DNA of 64,000 nucleotides from Methylobacterium ajmalii (GTDB lineage Bacteria > Pseudomonadota > Alphaproteobacteria > Rhizobiales > Beijerinckiaceae). The notes beneath the pieces were generated by a model. It saw nothing but the letters and a program-made list of their open reading frames with translations. It did not search any database and had not been told where the DNA came from. Both the position numbers and the translations under genes were made by a program. The DNA is taken from positions 1 to 64,000 of the forward strand of contig NZ_JACWCT010000161.1 in NCBI RefSeq assembly GCF_016613415.1, in the 5' to 3' direction. Shown piece by piece: positions 48,932 through 57,676 of the stretch; the first letter of the stretch is position 1, and every line of letters begins with the position of its first letter.

Positions 48932-50470
48932 ATGCCGGCCAGGAGAGAGCTGACCATGCGACAGATCAGACAGATGCTGCGGCTCGCCCACGACGGTGTG
49001 AGTTCGCGCGAGATCGGACGAACACTGGGCATTGCCCGCTCCACCGTGCAGGACAACCTCGCCCGGGCGAGCGCCGCCGGCGTGACTTGGCCGCTTGGCC
49101 CCGAGGTCAGCGACGCGATGCTGGAGCAGCGCCTGTTCGCCCGAGCCGGAGTGAAGCCGGGACTGCGTAGGCTGCCCGAACCGGACTGGCCGTCGCTGGT
49201 GCGGGAGATGCGCCGGCCCGGGGTCAACCTGATGGTGCTGTGGGAGGAGTACCGGGAGGCTCATCCGGAGGGCTACGGCTACTCTCGCTTCTGTGACCTC
49301 TACCGCGAGTTCGAGGGCCGTCTCACGCCGGTGATGCGCCAGCACCACGCGGCCGGTGACAAGATCTTCGTCGACTACTCCGGCAAGAAGATCGGGATCG
49401 TCGATCCTGCCACGGGCGTCGTACGCGAGGCCGAGATCTTCGTGGCGGTGCTCGGCGCGTCGAGCCTGACCTACGCCGAGGCAACCTGGACCCAGGCGCT
49501 GCCCGACTGGATCGGCGCCCACGTTCGCCTGTTCCGCTTCCTTGGCGGCGTTCCCCGCCTCGTCGTGCCCGACAACCTCAAGAGCGGGGTGCACAAGGCC
49601 TCGTTCTATGACCCGGAGATCAACCGCTCCTACGGCATGATGGCTGACCACTACGGTATCGGGATCCTGCCGGCGCGGCCCCGCAAGCCACGCGACAAGG
49701 CCAAAGTGGAAGCTGGCGTCCGCTTTGCCCAGAGCTACATCCTGGGACGGCTGCGCCGGCAGACGTTCTTCTCACTGGCCGAATGTAACGCCGCAATTGC
49801 CGAGATGGTGGAGCGCATCAACGCTCATCTCATGCGCCGGCTCGGGACCACGCGTCGCGCCCTGTTCGAGGCGATCGAGCGGGCAACTCTGCGTCCGCTG
49901 CCGGAGGAGGACTACATCTTCGCCGAGTGGCGGCTGGCCCGGGTCAACCTCGACTACCACGTCGAGGCGGGCGGGTTCCTGTACTCGGTGCCCCATGCCC
50001 TGATCCGCGAGCAGGTCGACGTCCGCCTCACGACGCACACGGTCGAGGTGTTCCACCGCGGTCAGCGCGTCGCCGCTCACGAACGTCGTTACGGCGGCCG
50101 GCGCCACGGGACCGATCCCGCGCACATGCCCAGCGCGCATCGGCGCTACGCCGAGTGGAGCCCCGAGCGCTTCCGGCGCTGGGCGCGCAGCATCGGACCG
50201 GAGACCGAAGGGCTGGTCATCGCCGTCCTCCATGATCGGCCGCATCCCGAACAGGGCTTCCGCACCTGCCTCGGCATCCTGCGCCTCTATCGCGGGCTCG
50301 CCCCTGGCCGGGCGGAGGCCGCTTCGGCTCGGGCCGTGGCCATCGGGGCGCTCACCTACGCGAGCATTGCCTCGATCCTGGCCAACGGTCTGGAACGCGC
50401 CGCAGCGCCTCCCGAGCCAGCCCCGGTGCTGCTCCATCCCAACCTGCGCGGCCCGCGCTACTTCCAGTGA
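48932..50470 (+). CDS. istA: IS21 transposase IstA
   Basis: The 512-residue protein has an N-terminal helix-turn-helix (RQIRQMLRLAHDGVSSREI, GRTLGIARSTVQDNL). The DDE integrase core begins with KIFVDYSGKKIGI (first Asp). LVVPDNLKSGVHKA (second Asp) and PRKPRDKAKVEAGVRFAQ (Glu) follow. Full length for the family, with no frameshift, so likely active. The stop overlaps istB. Confidence 0.95.
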   Translation: MPARRELTMRQIRQMLRLAHDGVSSREIGRTLGIARSTVQDNLARASAAGVTWPLGPEVSDAMLEQRLFARAGVKPGLRRLPEPDWPSLVREMRRPGVNLMVLWEEYREAHPEGYGYSRFCDLYREFEGRLTPVMRQHHAAGDKIFVDYSGKKIGIVDPATGVVREAEIFVAVLGASSLTYAEATWTQALPDWIGAHVRLFRFLGGVPRLVVPDNLKSGVHKASFYDPEINRSYGMMADHYGIGILPARPRKPRDKAKVEAGVRFAQSYILGRLRRQTFFSLAECNAAIAEMVERINAHLMRRLGTTRRALFEAIERATLRPLPEEDYIFAEWRLARVNLDYHVEAGGFLYSVPHALIREQVDVRLTTHTVEVFHRGQRVAAHERRYGGRRHGTDPAHMPSAHRRYAEWSPERFRRWARSIGPETEGLVIAVLHDRPHPEQGFRTCLGILRLYRGLAPGRAEAASARAVAIGALTYASIASILANGLERAAAPPEPAPVLLHPNLRGPRYFQ

Positions 50471-51225
50471 CGGAGACGATGATGCTGACCCATCCCACTC
50501 TCGATCTCCTGCACGACCTCGGCCTGAGCGGCATGGCGGCGGGGTTCAAGACGCTCGAGGCCAACCCGGAGGCCCGTGCGCTCGACCACGCCGAGTGGCT
50601 CGGTTTGCTGCTCGAGCACGAGGCGACGGCGCGCCGCCAGAAGCGCTTCGAGACCCGCGCCCGTGCGGCCCGCCTGCGTCACCCCGCAAGCATCGAGGAC
50701 GTCGACTACCGCAGCCATCGCGGCCTGGATCGGGCCCTGTTCCTCAGGCTCGCCACCGGCGACTGGATCCGAACCCGGCGCAACCTCATCATCACCGGCC
50801 CGTGCGGCCTCGGCAAAAGCTGGCTGGCTTGCGCGCTCGGGCACAAGGCCTGCCGGGACGACTTCTCGGTCCTGTACTACCGGGTCCCGCGCCTGTTTGC
50901 GGCGCTCGGCCTTGCCCGTGGCGACGGCCGCTACGGCCGGCTGCTGCGTCAGATCGCCAAGGTGAACCTGCTGATCCTCGACGATTGGGGACCCGAGCCG
51001 CTCCTGCCCGAGCAAGCCCGCGACCTCCTGGAGATCGTCGAGGATCGCTACGACGCCGGCTCGACCTTGATCACCAGCCAGGTGCCGGTGGACCGCTGGT
51101 ACGAGATCATCGGCATCCCGACGCTGGCTGACGCCGTTCTCGACCGGCTCGTCCACAACGCTCATCGCATCGAGCTGGCCGGCGAGAGCCTGCGCAAGCG
51201 CAAGGCTGCCGAGCCCGCCGCTTGA
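50467..51225 (+). CDS. istB: IS21 helper ATPase IstB
   Basis: The 252-residue AAA+ protein has Walker A GPCGLGKSWLA and Walker B LLILDDWG. Start at 50467 overlaps the istA stop, as usual for the family. IstB oligomers select the target and activate IstA. Confidence 0.95.
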   Translation: MTETMMLTHPTLDLLHDLGLSGMAAGFKTLEANPEARALDHAEWLGLLLEHEATARRQKRFETRARAARLRHPASIEDVDYRSHRGLDRALFLRLATGDWIRTRRNLIITGPCGLGKSWLACALGHKACRDDFSVLYYRVPRLFAALGLARGDGRYGRLLRQIAKVNLLILDDWGPEPLLPEQARDLLEIVEDRYDAGSTLITSQVPVDRWYEIIGIPTLADAVLDRLVHNAHRIELAGESLRKRKAAEPAA

Positions 51226-51276
51226 CCCGTTGACCCAACCTCGTGATCTTCCTCTCTGACCCGTGGGAGCACCCCG

Positions 51277-52332
51277 TCACCGGCCGCCTTCAGATCGGGC
51301 CGGTGGCCGGCTTCGCTTTGGAGTGATGGCCGGCATCAGATCGGAACACCCGGCCGGCTTCGTCGGAATACGCACCGAGATGGCGTCGGTGCGCAGCTCG
51401 ATGCTGCACTCGTTGCGCAGCGTGCCGTGGCCGTTGAGCATGGACGCGATGATGAGCGTGCCCAGGCGGTCCTTCTGGTCCACCATGTTCATCCGCAGGC
51501 CGCGGCGCTCCAGGGTGCCGACCGCCATGCGGTTCGAGATGTGGCCGACCGTGGTCGAGAAGTTGCCCCGGTACTTGGTGTTGCCGGTGGTGATGTTGAC
51601 GTTCGGGATGTGGTTGGTGCCGTTCGGCTGGATGCCGCCCAGCGGGCCCACGGTGCCCTGCGCCCGGTTGGCCGAGCCGGTCGAGACCGGGCCGCCTTCG
51701 ATGCCGGTGTAGCGGGCGAGGAGGAGGACCTGCTGGTGGGGCAGCATCGACTTCCAGGGCTCGCCGGACATGTCGTTCTGCCGGGCGTAGAGGCTGGCGG
51801 CGTAGTGGGCCTCCTCCAGCTTCGCGGCGTTGGTCTTCAGGTCCGCCGCCCAGTAGTAGCCCGGGACCGGGAGGTTGCCGGCGTCCTGGTGGATGCTGGC
51901 GCCGCGGCTCGCCAGGATGTGCATGATAGCGATGCGCTTGTCCGTGATGGACCCGAGCGACTGGCCGAGCTGGTTGGCGTAGGGCTCCTGGATGGAATAG
52001 TGGAGCATCAGCTCATCGATCTCGGCGATGAAGACCGAGTCCACGATCATCTTGTCCAGCGAGATGGCGACCTCGTCGTGGTCGATCTTGCCGCCGAGGA
52101 TCAGCTCGCCCGGCTCGTGCTCCTGCCCGTCGCGCTTCCGGCCGATCACGGGGAAGGTGTCCGCCTTGCCCTGGGTGATCTGCTTGGTCCAGCGCATCGA
52201 GTCGTAGTTCATGACCTCGTCGCAGGCCTTGAGCACCATGCCGCCGAACTCGGTGAGGAAGGTGGTCCGGTCGTTGGTGTCGTTCGTGCCCTTGGCGCCG
52301 GGGCGGGAGCGGGAGTCGGTGTAGACGCTCAT
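51277..52332 (-). CDS. Major capsid protein (gp10A-like), C-terminus replaced by IS21 read-through
   Basis: Residues 1-319 are an intact T7-type capsid protein (HK97 fold): RTTFLTEFGGMVLKACDEVM, DGQEHEPGELILGG, MLHYSIQEPYANQLGQSLG, and near the end IASMLNGHGTLRNECSIEL. At codon 320 the IS21 element begins, so the last seven native residues are replaced by 32 codons read through the IS end to a stop at 51277. The native length would be 326. Because only the extreme C-terminus changes, the protein may still fold. The ATG overlaps the upstream lipoprotein gene stop. Confidence 0.9.
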   Translation of the reverse strand: MSVYTDSRSRPGAKGTNDTNDRTTFLTEFGGMVLKACDEVMNYDSMRWTKQITQGKADTFPVIGRKRDGQEHEPGELILGGKIDHDEVAISLDKMIVDSVFIAEIDELMLHYSIQEPYANQLGQSLGSITDKRIAIMHILASRGASIHQDAGNLPVPGYYWAADLKTNAAKLEEAHYAASLYARQNDMSGEPWKSMLPHQQVLLLARYTGIEGGPVSTGSANRAQGTVGPLGGIQPNGTNHIPNVNITTGNTKYRGNFSTTVGHISNRMAVGTLERRGLRMNMVDQKDRLGTLIIASMLNGHGTLRNECSIELRTDAISVRIPTKPAGCSDLMPAITPKRSRPPARSEGGR

Positions 52333-52586
52333 TGGTTCTCCTTGGTGCCCTGCCCGCAGGCGAGGGACTTGTAGGCGGCGTTGTTGGCCTTGACCTGGCG
52401 GATGGTCTCGGCGGTGTCTTTGTCAGACCAGGCGATGGGCTTCAGGGTCTTGCAGACCACCGCCTGGTAACTGGGCGGGCTACTGCGGGTCGGGCCGCTT
52501 GAACCCGTCGTCCTCATGCAGCCGATCGGGAGAAGCATCGCGAAGCACGCTGCGCTCGCGAGCTTGGTTGGCCTTGTCCACGACAT
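52329..52586 (-). CDS. Rz1/outer-membrane spanin-like lipoprotein
   Basis: The 85-residue product has a signal-like N-terminus with a lipobox-like LPIGC. The C-terminal pattern KPIAWSDKDTAETIRQVKAN is one I associate with phage Rz1-like lysis proteins. It is nested 107 bases into the preceding membrane-protein gene, as Rz1 genes are with Rz genes. Confidence 0.6.
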   Translation of the reverse strand: MSWTRPTKLASAACFAMLLPIGCMRTTGSSGPTRSSPPSYQAVVCKTLKPIAWSDKDTAETIRQVKANNAAYKSLACGQGTKENQ

Positions 52587-52797
52587 GGTAGGCCTCCTCC
52601 AGGGTGGGCGGGGACTTGGCCGGGGGCTTCACCAGGAAGGACGCCGCCGCGGCGGCCACCGACATGATGATGCCCTGGACCACCGGGTTGTTGAGGGCCG
52701 AGAGGTCGAACCCCCAGATGGCCGCGAGGGCCACCAGGGCCGCGAGGCCCGAGGAGATGGCCTGCTTGACCTGGAAGGAGAGGACGGCGCCGCCCAT
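52480..52797 (-). CDS. Holin-like membrane protein
   Basis: The 105-residue product has two predicted membrane helices (SSGLAALVALAAIWGF and PVVQGIIMSVAAAAASFLV) and a charged C-terminal tail. Together with the spanin-like gene it forms a small lysis module between scaffold and capsid genes. ATG 52797 overlaps the scaffold stop. Confidence 0.6.
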   Translation of the reverse strand: MGGAVLSFQVKQAISSGLAALVALAAIWGFDLSALNNPVVQGIIMSVAAAAASFLVKPPAKSPPTLEEAYHVVDKANQARERSVLRDASPDRLHEDDGFKRPDPQ

Positions 52798-53714
52798 CAG
52801 ACGAGCCCCTGCCGGCGAGCCTTGGCCCGCAGGTTGTCCCGCTTGGCCTCGGCCGCACGGATGGCCGCCTTGTCGCCGGACTTCTTGGCCGCATGGACCT
52901 CGTCCAGGACGCCGCGCCAGGCCTGACCGTAGGCCGCCTGGGTCATCTTCGGGCCGCCCTCGCCGGACCCCGTACGGGAGCTTCCGGTCACGTCACGCTG
53001 GGGCGAGCTGGGGCGCCGGCCCCGCGGGGGACCACGCCGGCCGGCCTCGGGGGCCGCCTTGCCGGTGGCCTTGGCGTAGCGGGCCATGAGGGCCTCGGCG
53101 GCGTCCTCGAAGTCCGCGCCGCCCTTGGCGAGGAGGGCGTTGTAGCGCTGGCGCTGGGCCTCGCTGTAGCCGCCGTCCTTGGCCCACGCGAGGGCCGCCT
53201 CGTAGCCCTCCTTGCCGCCGACCTTGGTGTAGAAGGCCTGGGTGGCCTGGTCGCGGAGGGCGAGCTGCCCTCGCTCGATCTCCTGGACCGCCGCCTTGTC
53301 GAGCCCGAGGGTATCCTCCAGGTAGGCGTAGGTGCCGGCGTTGAGGCCCGCCTTGTCCTCGCCCTTCTCGGCGTTCGTGAAGTACTCCGCGGAGAGGACC
53401 TGGAGGTTCACCTTGCCGCCGTCGGTGAAGTACTTCTTGTCGTAGGCGGCCTTGGTCTCCTCGTTGTCCGGGTCGTAGTCCGGGAGGTCGCCCTCGGACG
53501 GCTCGTCGTCGCCCTCCGGCTTGTCCTCGTCCTCGGGGGTGGTCTCCGGGAGGTCTTCCTCGTCCTCCTGGTCCTCCGGCCCGAGGCCCGACCCGAAGTC
53601 CAGCTCCGTGTCGTCGGACTGGACGGTCTGCGGGTTGGCGCCGGTCGGCTTCTCCGTGGCGGTACCGGGGCGGACGATCTCCACCTCGACGGCGCCCGGC
53701 TTGGTGTCGCTCAT
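52797..53714 (-). CDS. Scaffolding/assembly protein (gp9-like)
   Basis: The 305-residue product has a very acidic N-terminal third (DQEDEEDLPETTPEDEDKPE) and a helical middle. The C-terminus is basic (AEAKRDNLRAKARRQGLV), the charge pattern of T7 gp9. It lies between portal and capsid as in T7. It directs procapsid assembly and leaves the mature head. Confidence 0.88.
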   Translation of the reverse strand: MSDTKPGAVEVEIVRPGTATEKPTGANPQTVQSDDTELDFGSGLGPEDQEDEEDLPETTPEDEDKPEGDDEPSEGDLPDYDPDNEETKAAYDKKYFTDGGKVNLQVLSAEYFTNAEKGEDKAGLNAGTYAYLEDTLGLDKAAVQEIERGQLALRDQATQAFYTKVGGKEGYEAALAWAKDGGYSEAQRQRYNALLAKGGADFEDAAEALMARYAKATGKAAPEAGRRGPPRGRRPSSPQRDVTGSSRTGSGEGGPKMTQAAYGQAWRGVLDEVHAAKKSGDKAAIRAAEAKRDNLRAKARRQGLV

Positions 53715-53717
53715 GCG

Positions 53718-55421
53718 TTACTGTCCTGCTTCTGTTGGGGGTGACTGCCCGCCATCCGCCATGCGGGCGGCGAGCGCTCCGGCGACCGGCCCGGCGGCCT
53801 TGCCCATGAGTTCCTGGGCCATGCCCTGCTGCTGGGCCTGGGCCTTGGCCTGGTCGAGTTCCTGCTGGGACGGCACGAGGCCATCCGGCTTGACCGACAT
53901 TGCGGCGGCGAGGCGGGAGGCGAAGTTGCCGGCCTTGAGGAGACTCGCGGTTGCCTCGTTGCCGAACGTCTCGGCGAGGACCTTCACGAACCCCGTGAGG
54001 TTGTTGACCTCGGTGGACTGGCCCATGGCGTCCACGCCGGTGACCACGTTGACATCCACCACGCCCTTGGGGAGCGCGGGGACCTTGCGGTTCTCCTCCT
54101 CATGGAGCCGGATGGCCCGCATGATGATCCGCCGCTGGTCGCCGTGGCCGATCTGCGTGTAGAGACCGCCCATGGCCTGGTCGAGTTCGCGGCCGACCCG
54201 GGCGACCTCCTCGGCTGTGACGCGCTCGCCTTCACGGCGGGTCGCACTGTCCAGCAGGAAGGCGGCCCCGAGCCGGCGGCCCACAGTGGCCTCGCGGTTG
54301 ACCACGAAGTTGAAGTCGGCCGTCTTGTCCGAGCGGAAGACCGTCACGTCCTCGGCGGCACCCGAGAGGATGTCGAGGTTGCGGGCCTTCTGGACCTGGC
54401 GCACGGAGGTCCGCGAGCCGGGCTTGACGAACGTAAGGGCCCACGAGGCCAGCGCCGTGCCGTCGTTGAGGGCTGACGCCATGACCTCCGCGGAGAAGAG
54501 GTCGCCTCGATACTCCTCGCAGTAGGACCGGCCCCAGTTGTCGCCGTAGTTGGCGATGAGCCAGCCCGGCCACATGGGGGCGTCGTCGTAGTCGGTCTCC
54601 ACCTCGGTGCCGGGGATGAGCTTCCCCTTGCACGTCTCCTGCCAGTAGAGCCAGGAGCGGTCCTCGTCCCCATCATCGTCCGCCTCGCCGGTCTTCAGCT
54701 TGCAGACGGAGTAGATGTCGGCCTCGCGGGACCACTCCGGCTTCACGTCCAGCAGCTCGGGGCGGTCCTCGTAGATGGCCTCCTGCACGTCCTTCGGGAG
54801 CGTGGTGACGCGGACCTTCTCGTGGTGGATGGTGACCAGCGGGTGCCCGTTCCGGTCCCTGGAGACCACGTAGCAGTCCGAGCGGTGGAACGTGGGGGAG
54901 CCCAGCCGGATGTGCTTCCAGAGCGCGTTGCCGGCGATGAGCAGGAGCTTGAGGTACCCCACGTAGGTGGCCTGGAGCGGGGTCGATGCGAACCTGTTGC
55001 GGTGCATCAGCTCCAGTTGGGAGAGCGCCAGGAGGGTCTTGGCGTACAGCTCCGGGTCCTGGTCGATGGCCTCTTGCATCGAGGCGACCACCGGCTCCAG
55101 CTTCGCGATGGGCTGGCCCGGGGGGAAGGCCATGAAGAGGAGCTTCGAGGCCAGCGTGTTGACGCACTGGGCGCCGAGCGAGTGGTTGTTGCCCGGGAGG
55201 TCGTCCCCGGCGCGGTAGCCCTGCGGGGGGAAGACGGAGGGGATGGTCAGCTCGGCCATCCGGCGGGCCATCCAGTTGACGGACTCGCGATAGGTCGAGA
55301 GGGCCTCGTAGGCGTCCTTGGCCGGTTCCCCGAGGCTGTACTCGCCCCGGTCCTCCCCCTCCTCCCAGTCCTCGTCTGCGGCTACCCCCTGGCCCGTGGC
55401 GGGCAGGAAGTTGTCAGCCAC
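53718..55421 (-). CDS. Portal / head-to-tail connector (gp8-like)
   Basis: The 567-residue protein (T7 gp8: 536) has family segments LPGNNHSLGAQCVNTLASKL and RLGAAFLLDSATRREGERVT. AEEVARVGRELDQAMGGLYT is followed by a Gln/Ala-rich C-terminus. It is the dodecameric ring through which DNA is packaged and to which the tail attaches. Confidence 0.94.
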   Translation of the reverse strand: MADNFLPATGQGVAADEDWEEGEDRGEYSLGEPAKDAYEALSTYRESVNWMARRMAELTIPSVFPPQGYRAGDDLPGNNHSLGAQCVNTLASKLLFMAFPPGQPIAKLEPVVASMQEAIDQDPELYAKTLLALSQLELMHRNRFASTPLQATYVGYLKLLLIAGNALWKHIRLGSPTFHRSDCYVVSRDRNGHPLVTIHHEKVRVTTLPKDVQEAIYEDRPELLDVKPEWSREADIYSVCKLKTGEADDDGDEDRSWLYWQETCKGKLIPGTEVETDYDDAPMWPGWLIANYGDNWGRSYCEEYRGDLFSAEVMASALNDGTALASWALTFVKPGSRTSVRQVQKARNLDILSGAAEDVTVFRSDKTADFNFVVNREATVGRRLGAAFLLDSATRREGERVTAEEVARVGRELDQAMGGLYTQIGHGDQRRIIMRAIRLHEEENRKVPALPKGVVDVNVVTGVDAMGQSTEVNNLTGFVKVLAETFGNEATASLLKAGNFASRLAAAMSVKPDGLVPSQQELDQAKAQAQQQGMAQELMGKAAGPVAGALAARMADGGQSPPTEAGQ

Positions 55422-55424
55422 CCG

Positions 55425-55637
55425 CTACATCCGAAGACCGCTACCACCCGCCCCGACGCCGCCGGAGGTGGTCGAGCGGTCCACCCTCAGGCTCGGGGTG
55501 GTGCTGTCGTAGTTCGCCTTGTCCTCGGCCTTGCGCGGGGCCGTGGGGTCGGTCTCCTCGGCCAGCGGGGCCGGGGGCGGGGGAGCCGGCGCGGGGGCCG
55601 GTGTGGGCTTGTCGTCGCCACCACCACCGAAGCACAT
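55425..55637 (-). CDS. Small virion protein (gp7.3-like)
   Basis: The 70-residue product begins MCFGGGGDDKP, has a Pro/Ala-rich middle and ends PSLRVDRSTTSGGVG. T7 gp7.3 ends with a comparable Ser/Arg/Gly motif, and T7 gp6.7 begins MCF. These are minor virion proteins ejected at infection. It is adjacent to the portal as in T7. Confidence 0.6.
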   Translation of the reverse strand: MCFGGGGDDKPTPAPAPAPPPPAPLAEETDPTAPRKAEDKANYDSTTPSLRVDRSTTSGGVGAGGSGLRM

Positions 55638-55638
55638 G

Positions 55639-55860
55639 TCAGAGCATTCCTCTCACGTTGATCCCAGCCGCGTTGGTCCTCCGGTCCACGGAGGTCACGT
55701 CAGCCTGGGTGGGTCTGTCAGCCAGCCCGCGGCCGGCCGGGGTGTTGTCCGCCGGGGACGCGACGCTGTCCCGCTGGATGGCCGTGGCGCCGCCCTCAGG
55801 GGTCGCGGCGTAGGCCGGCGAGTTGACGTTGTTGGTGGACTTGGAGCCGCCGAAGCACAC
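55639..55860 (-). CDS. Small virion protein (gp6.7-like)
   Basis: The 73-residue product, from GTG 55860, starts MCFGGSKSTNNV and ends TSVDRRTNAAGINV. It shares the MCFGG start and the Arg/Gly C-terminal motif with its neighbour at 55425, suggesting a local duplication of a gp6.7/gp7.3-type gene. Confidence 0.6.
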   Translation of the reverse strand: MCFGGSKSTNNVNSPAYAATPEGGATAIQRDSVASPADNTPAGRGLADRPTQADVTSVDRRTNAAGINVRGML

Positions 55861-55862
55861 AG

Positions 55863-56183
55863 TCAGCCCCCGGTGTCGAGGCCGGCGGCGGCCCGGTCGG
55901 CCCAGTATGACTCCTCGCTGCCATCCTCCGCGTCGTCCTCGGCCTCCTTGGCCTGGCGCTCGAAGACGCCCCGGAGGACCTGCACGAGGGCGACCGAGCC
56001 GGCGTACAGGAGGTGCTCCTCCAAGGCCTCCGCGCCGAACTGGTAGCAGCGCGGCGGGAAGGTGGCGTCCAGGAAGTCCACCAGGTCCTCCGGGATGTCC
56101 GGCCAGACGGTGCCCGTGGCGGCGTCCTGGCGGATGGTCTCCATGACCTCCTGGACGTGGTTCTTGGGCTTGTGCGGGATCAT
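55863..56183 (-). CDS. Hypothetical phage protein
   Basis: The 106-residue product (MIPHKPKNHVQEVMETIRQD) is acidic near its end and helical. Size and position fit a small head or connector-associated protein, but it is not recognised. ATG 56183 overlaps the upstream stop. Confidence 0.55.
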   Translation of the reverse strand: MIPHKPKNHVQEVMETIRQDAATGTVWPDIPEDLVDFLDATFPPRCYQFGAEALEEHLLYAGSVALVQVLRGVFERQAKEAEDDAEDGSEESYWADRAAAGLDTGG

Positions 56184-56353
56184 TCGGGGTCCTTCCGGCA
56201 CCGCCAGGAGGGGGTGCCGCTGTAGGGGCGCAGCTCGCGGTAGTCCGCTGCGAACCGCTCACAGGCGGCCACGGTGGTGAACCGCTGGGTGACGACGGTG
56301 GGCCCCCCGGAGCTGTTCCAGTGGACGAGGAGGAGAACGACGGGCAGGCTCAT
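56180..56353 (-). CDS. Small hypothetical protein
   Basis: The 57-residue product has a hydrophobic N-terminus (MSLPVVLLLVHW) and paired Cys, and could be exported. ATG 56353 overlaps the upstream stop (ATGA). Not recognised. Confidence 0.5.
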   Translation of the reverse strand: MSLPVVLLLVHWNSSGGPTVVTQRFTTVAACERFAADYRELRPYSGTPSWRCRKDPE

Positions 56354-57039
56354 CTCCACCACTCCTTGTCGCCCTGAAGGTACTTCTCGTACATCTCCAG
56401 GTACCGCTTGGCCTTGCGGATGTCTTCGAGCCCGTTCTTCGCGTCGTGCCGGAGCACGTACTTGACGACGTTGCCCTGGAAGAAGTTGAGCCCGTTCTCG
56501 CAAATGAACGAGATGGGTTCGATCTTGAAGCGGGCATAGTGCTTCGGGAGGTGGACGTTGTCGCCCGGGGCCCCCGCCTGGCGCTTGCACGCCTCGGGGA
56601 GTCCGCAGGCCACCTCTCCGTCCCGACAGTACCGGCACCCCGCCACGTAGGGCTTGAAGGGCTTGCCTGTGCCTGCGGGCTGCGGCGGGTTGGCGAGGGA
56701 GGCCGCGCAGGCTGCCTCCAGCTCCCCGGCGTCCACCATGCCCATGGCCTCGGCCGCCAGGAGGTTCTCCGTCACGGCCTGCTCCAGGGCGGACATGCGG
56801 ATCATCTCCTCCTCGGCGGGGGAGGCGTAGAGGGACAGGCCCCCTACGGTGACATAGCGGCGACCGTCACGGCCCCGGGCGTAGTCGGTGACGGGGATGC
56901 CCCTGGTGACGTGGGCCCGGTGGACCAGCTCGCGGGGGCACGGGTCGCCGGGACAGACACCCCGGCCGTCCTGGCACGTCAGACAGCCGTGGATCTGGGG
57001 CTCGAAGGCATCCTCCCGGCTGTGGCTCTTAGGCTGCAA
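56350..57039 (-). CDS. DUF3310-like protein with Cys-rich regions
   Basis: The 229-residue product's C-terminal 60 residues match the DUF3310 pattern (HYARFKIEPISFICENGLNF, NVVKYVLRH, DIRKAKRYLEMYEKYL), common in phage nucleotide-metabolism clusters. Two Cys clusters (CLTCQDGRGVCPGDPC and CRYCRDGEVACGLPEAC) look like metal sites. Function unknown. Confidence 0.65.
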   Translation of the reverse strand: MQPKSHSREDAFEPQIHGCLTCQDGRGVCPGDPCPRELVHRAHVTRGIPVTDYARGRDGRRYVTVGGLSLYASPAEEEMIRMSALEQAVTENLLAAEAMGMVDAGELEAACAASLANPPQPAGTGKPFKPYVAGCRYCRDGEVACGLPEACKRQAGAPGDNVHLPKHYARFKIEPISFICENGLNFFQGNVVKYVLRHDAKNGLEDIRKAKRYLEMYEKYLQGDKEWWR

Positions 57040-57625
57040 GGAGCTTCTCCATGCTGTCGATCTCCAGGTACTGGGCGATCTTGAAGGGGGCGAACTCGTC
57101 CGACCGGATGTGGAAGGCCTGGGCGTCGAAGTCCTCGGCCGCGCCGTTCCACTGGGTGAACTCGGTGAAGACCCGGCGGATCTGCATGTCGAGGGTGAGC
57201 GCCTCGTGCTGGGTCTGGTTGCGGCCCACCGTCTGGTAGGGCCAGTCGCCCCGGGCCAGCAGGAAGTCCACGTTGGTGTAGCGCTCGTAGGCGCCCTCGA
57301 TGGCGGCCGGGAGCCACTCCTCGTACTCGGGGGTCATGTAGACCATGCCCATCGGGAGGGGGCTGTCGGTGATCGCGAAGTCCACCTGGCCCACCAGGCG
57401 GCGGAGCCGACGGTCCTGCTCCCCGAGGATGGCGAGCTGGTTCTCCAGGCTCCCGTAGTTGCGCTCGTAGGTGAGGTCCTTGGCGAACTCCGAGACCAGC
57501 TCGACGCGGACACCCCCTTGCTTGAGGAGGTTGAAGAGGCCCGCCGCCACGGTGGACTTGCCGCCGCAGGGGCCGGTCCAGAGGTTGACGACGACGAGTT
57601 CGGACGGCCCAGGGCGACGGGTCAT
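57029..57625 (-). CDS. P-loop NTPase / nucleoside monophosphate kinase-like protein
   Basis: The 198-residue product has Walker A GPCGGKSTVAAGLF near residue 20. ELVSEFAKDL and DFAITDSPLPMG are in the pattern of NadR-like and AAA_28-type kinases. It probably phosphorylates a deoxynucleotide for phage DNA synthesis; substrate unknown. Confidence 0.7.
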   Translation of the reverse strand: MTRRPGPSELVVVNLWTGPCGGKSTVAAGLFNLLKQGGVRVELVSEFAKDLTYERNYGSLENQLAILGEQDRRLRRLVGQVDFAITDSPLPMGMVYMTPEYEEWLPAAIEGAYERYTNVDFLLARGDWPYQTVGRNQTQHEALTLDMQIRRVFTEFTQWNGAAEDFDAQAFHIRSDEFAPFKIAQYLEIDSMEKLLAA

Positions 57626-57676
57626 GGGTCTCTCTCCTGCTGTGATGGATTGGTGCCGCTGGTCGCGGCTAGTTCT

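Larger units (their letters stand above)
48757..51374 (+). mobile_element. IS21-family insertion sequence
   Basis: The 2618-bp element begins TGCGGATTCCGAAGG and ends with the complement of TGCGTATTCCGACG; the inverted ends share GAAGCCGGCC. Extra internal copies of the GAAGCCGGCC-type end motif (for example at 48796, 48839 and around 51300) are the multiple transposase sites typical of IS21. It contains istA and istB and is flanked by the 7-bp duplication CCGAGAT (48750-48756, 51375-51381). Confidence 0.92.
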
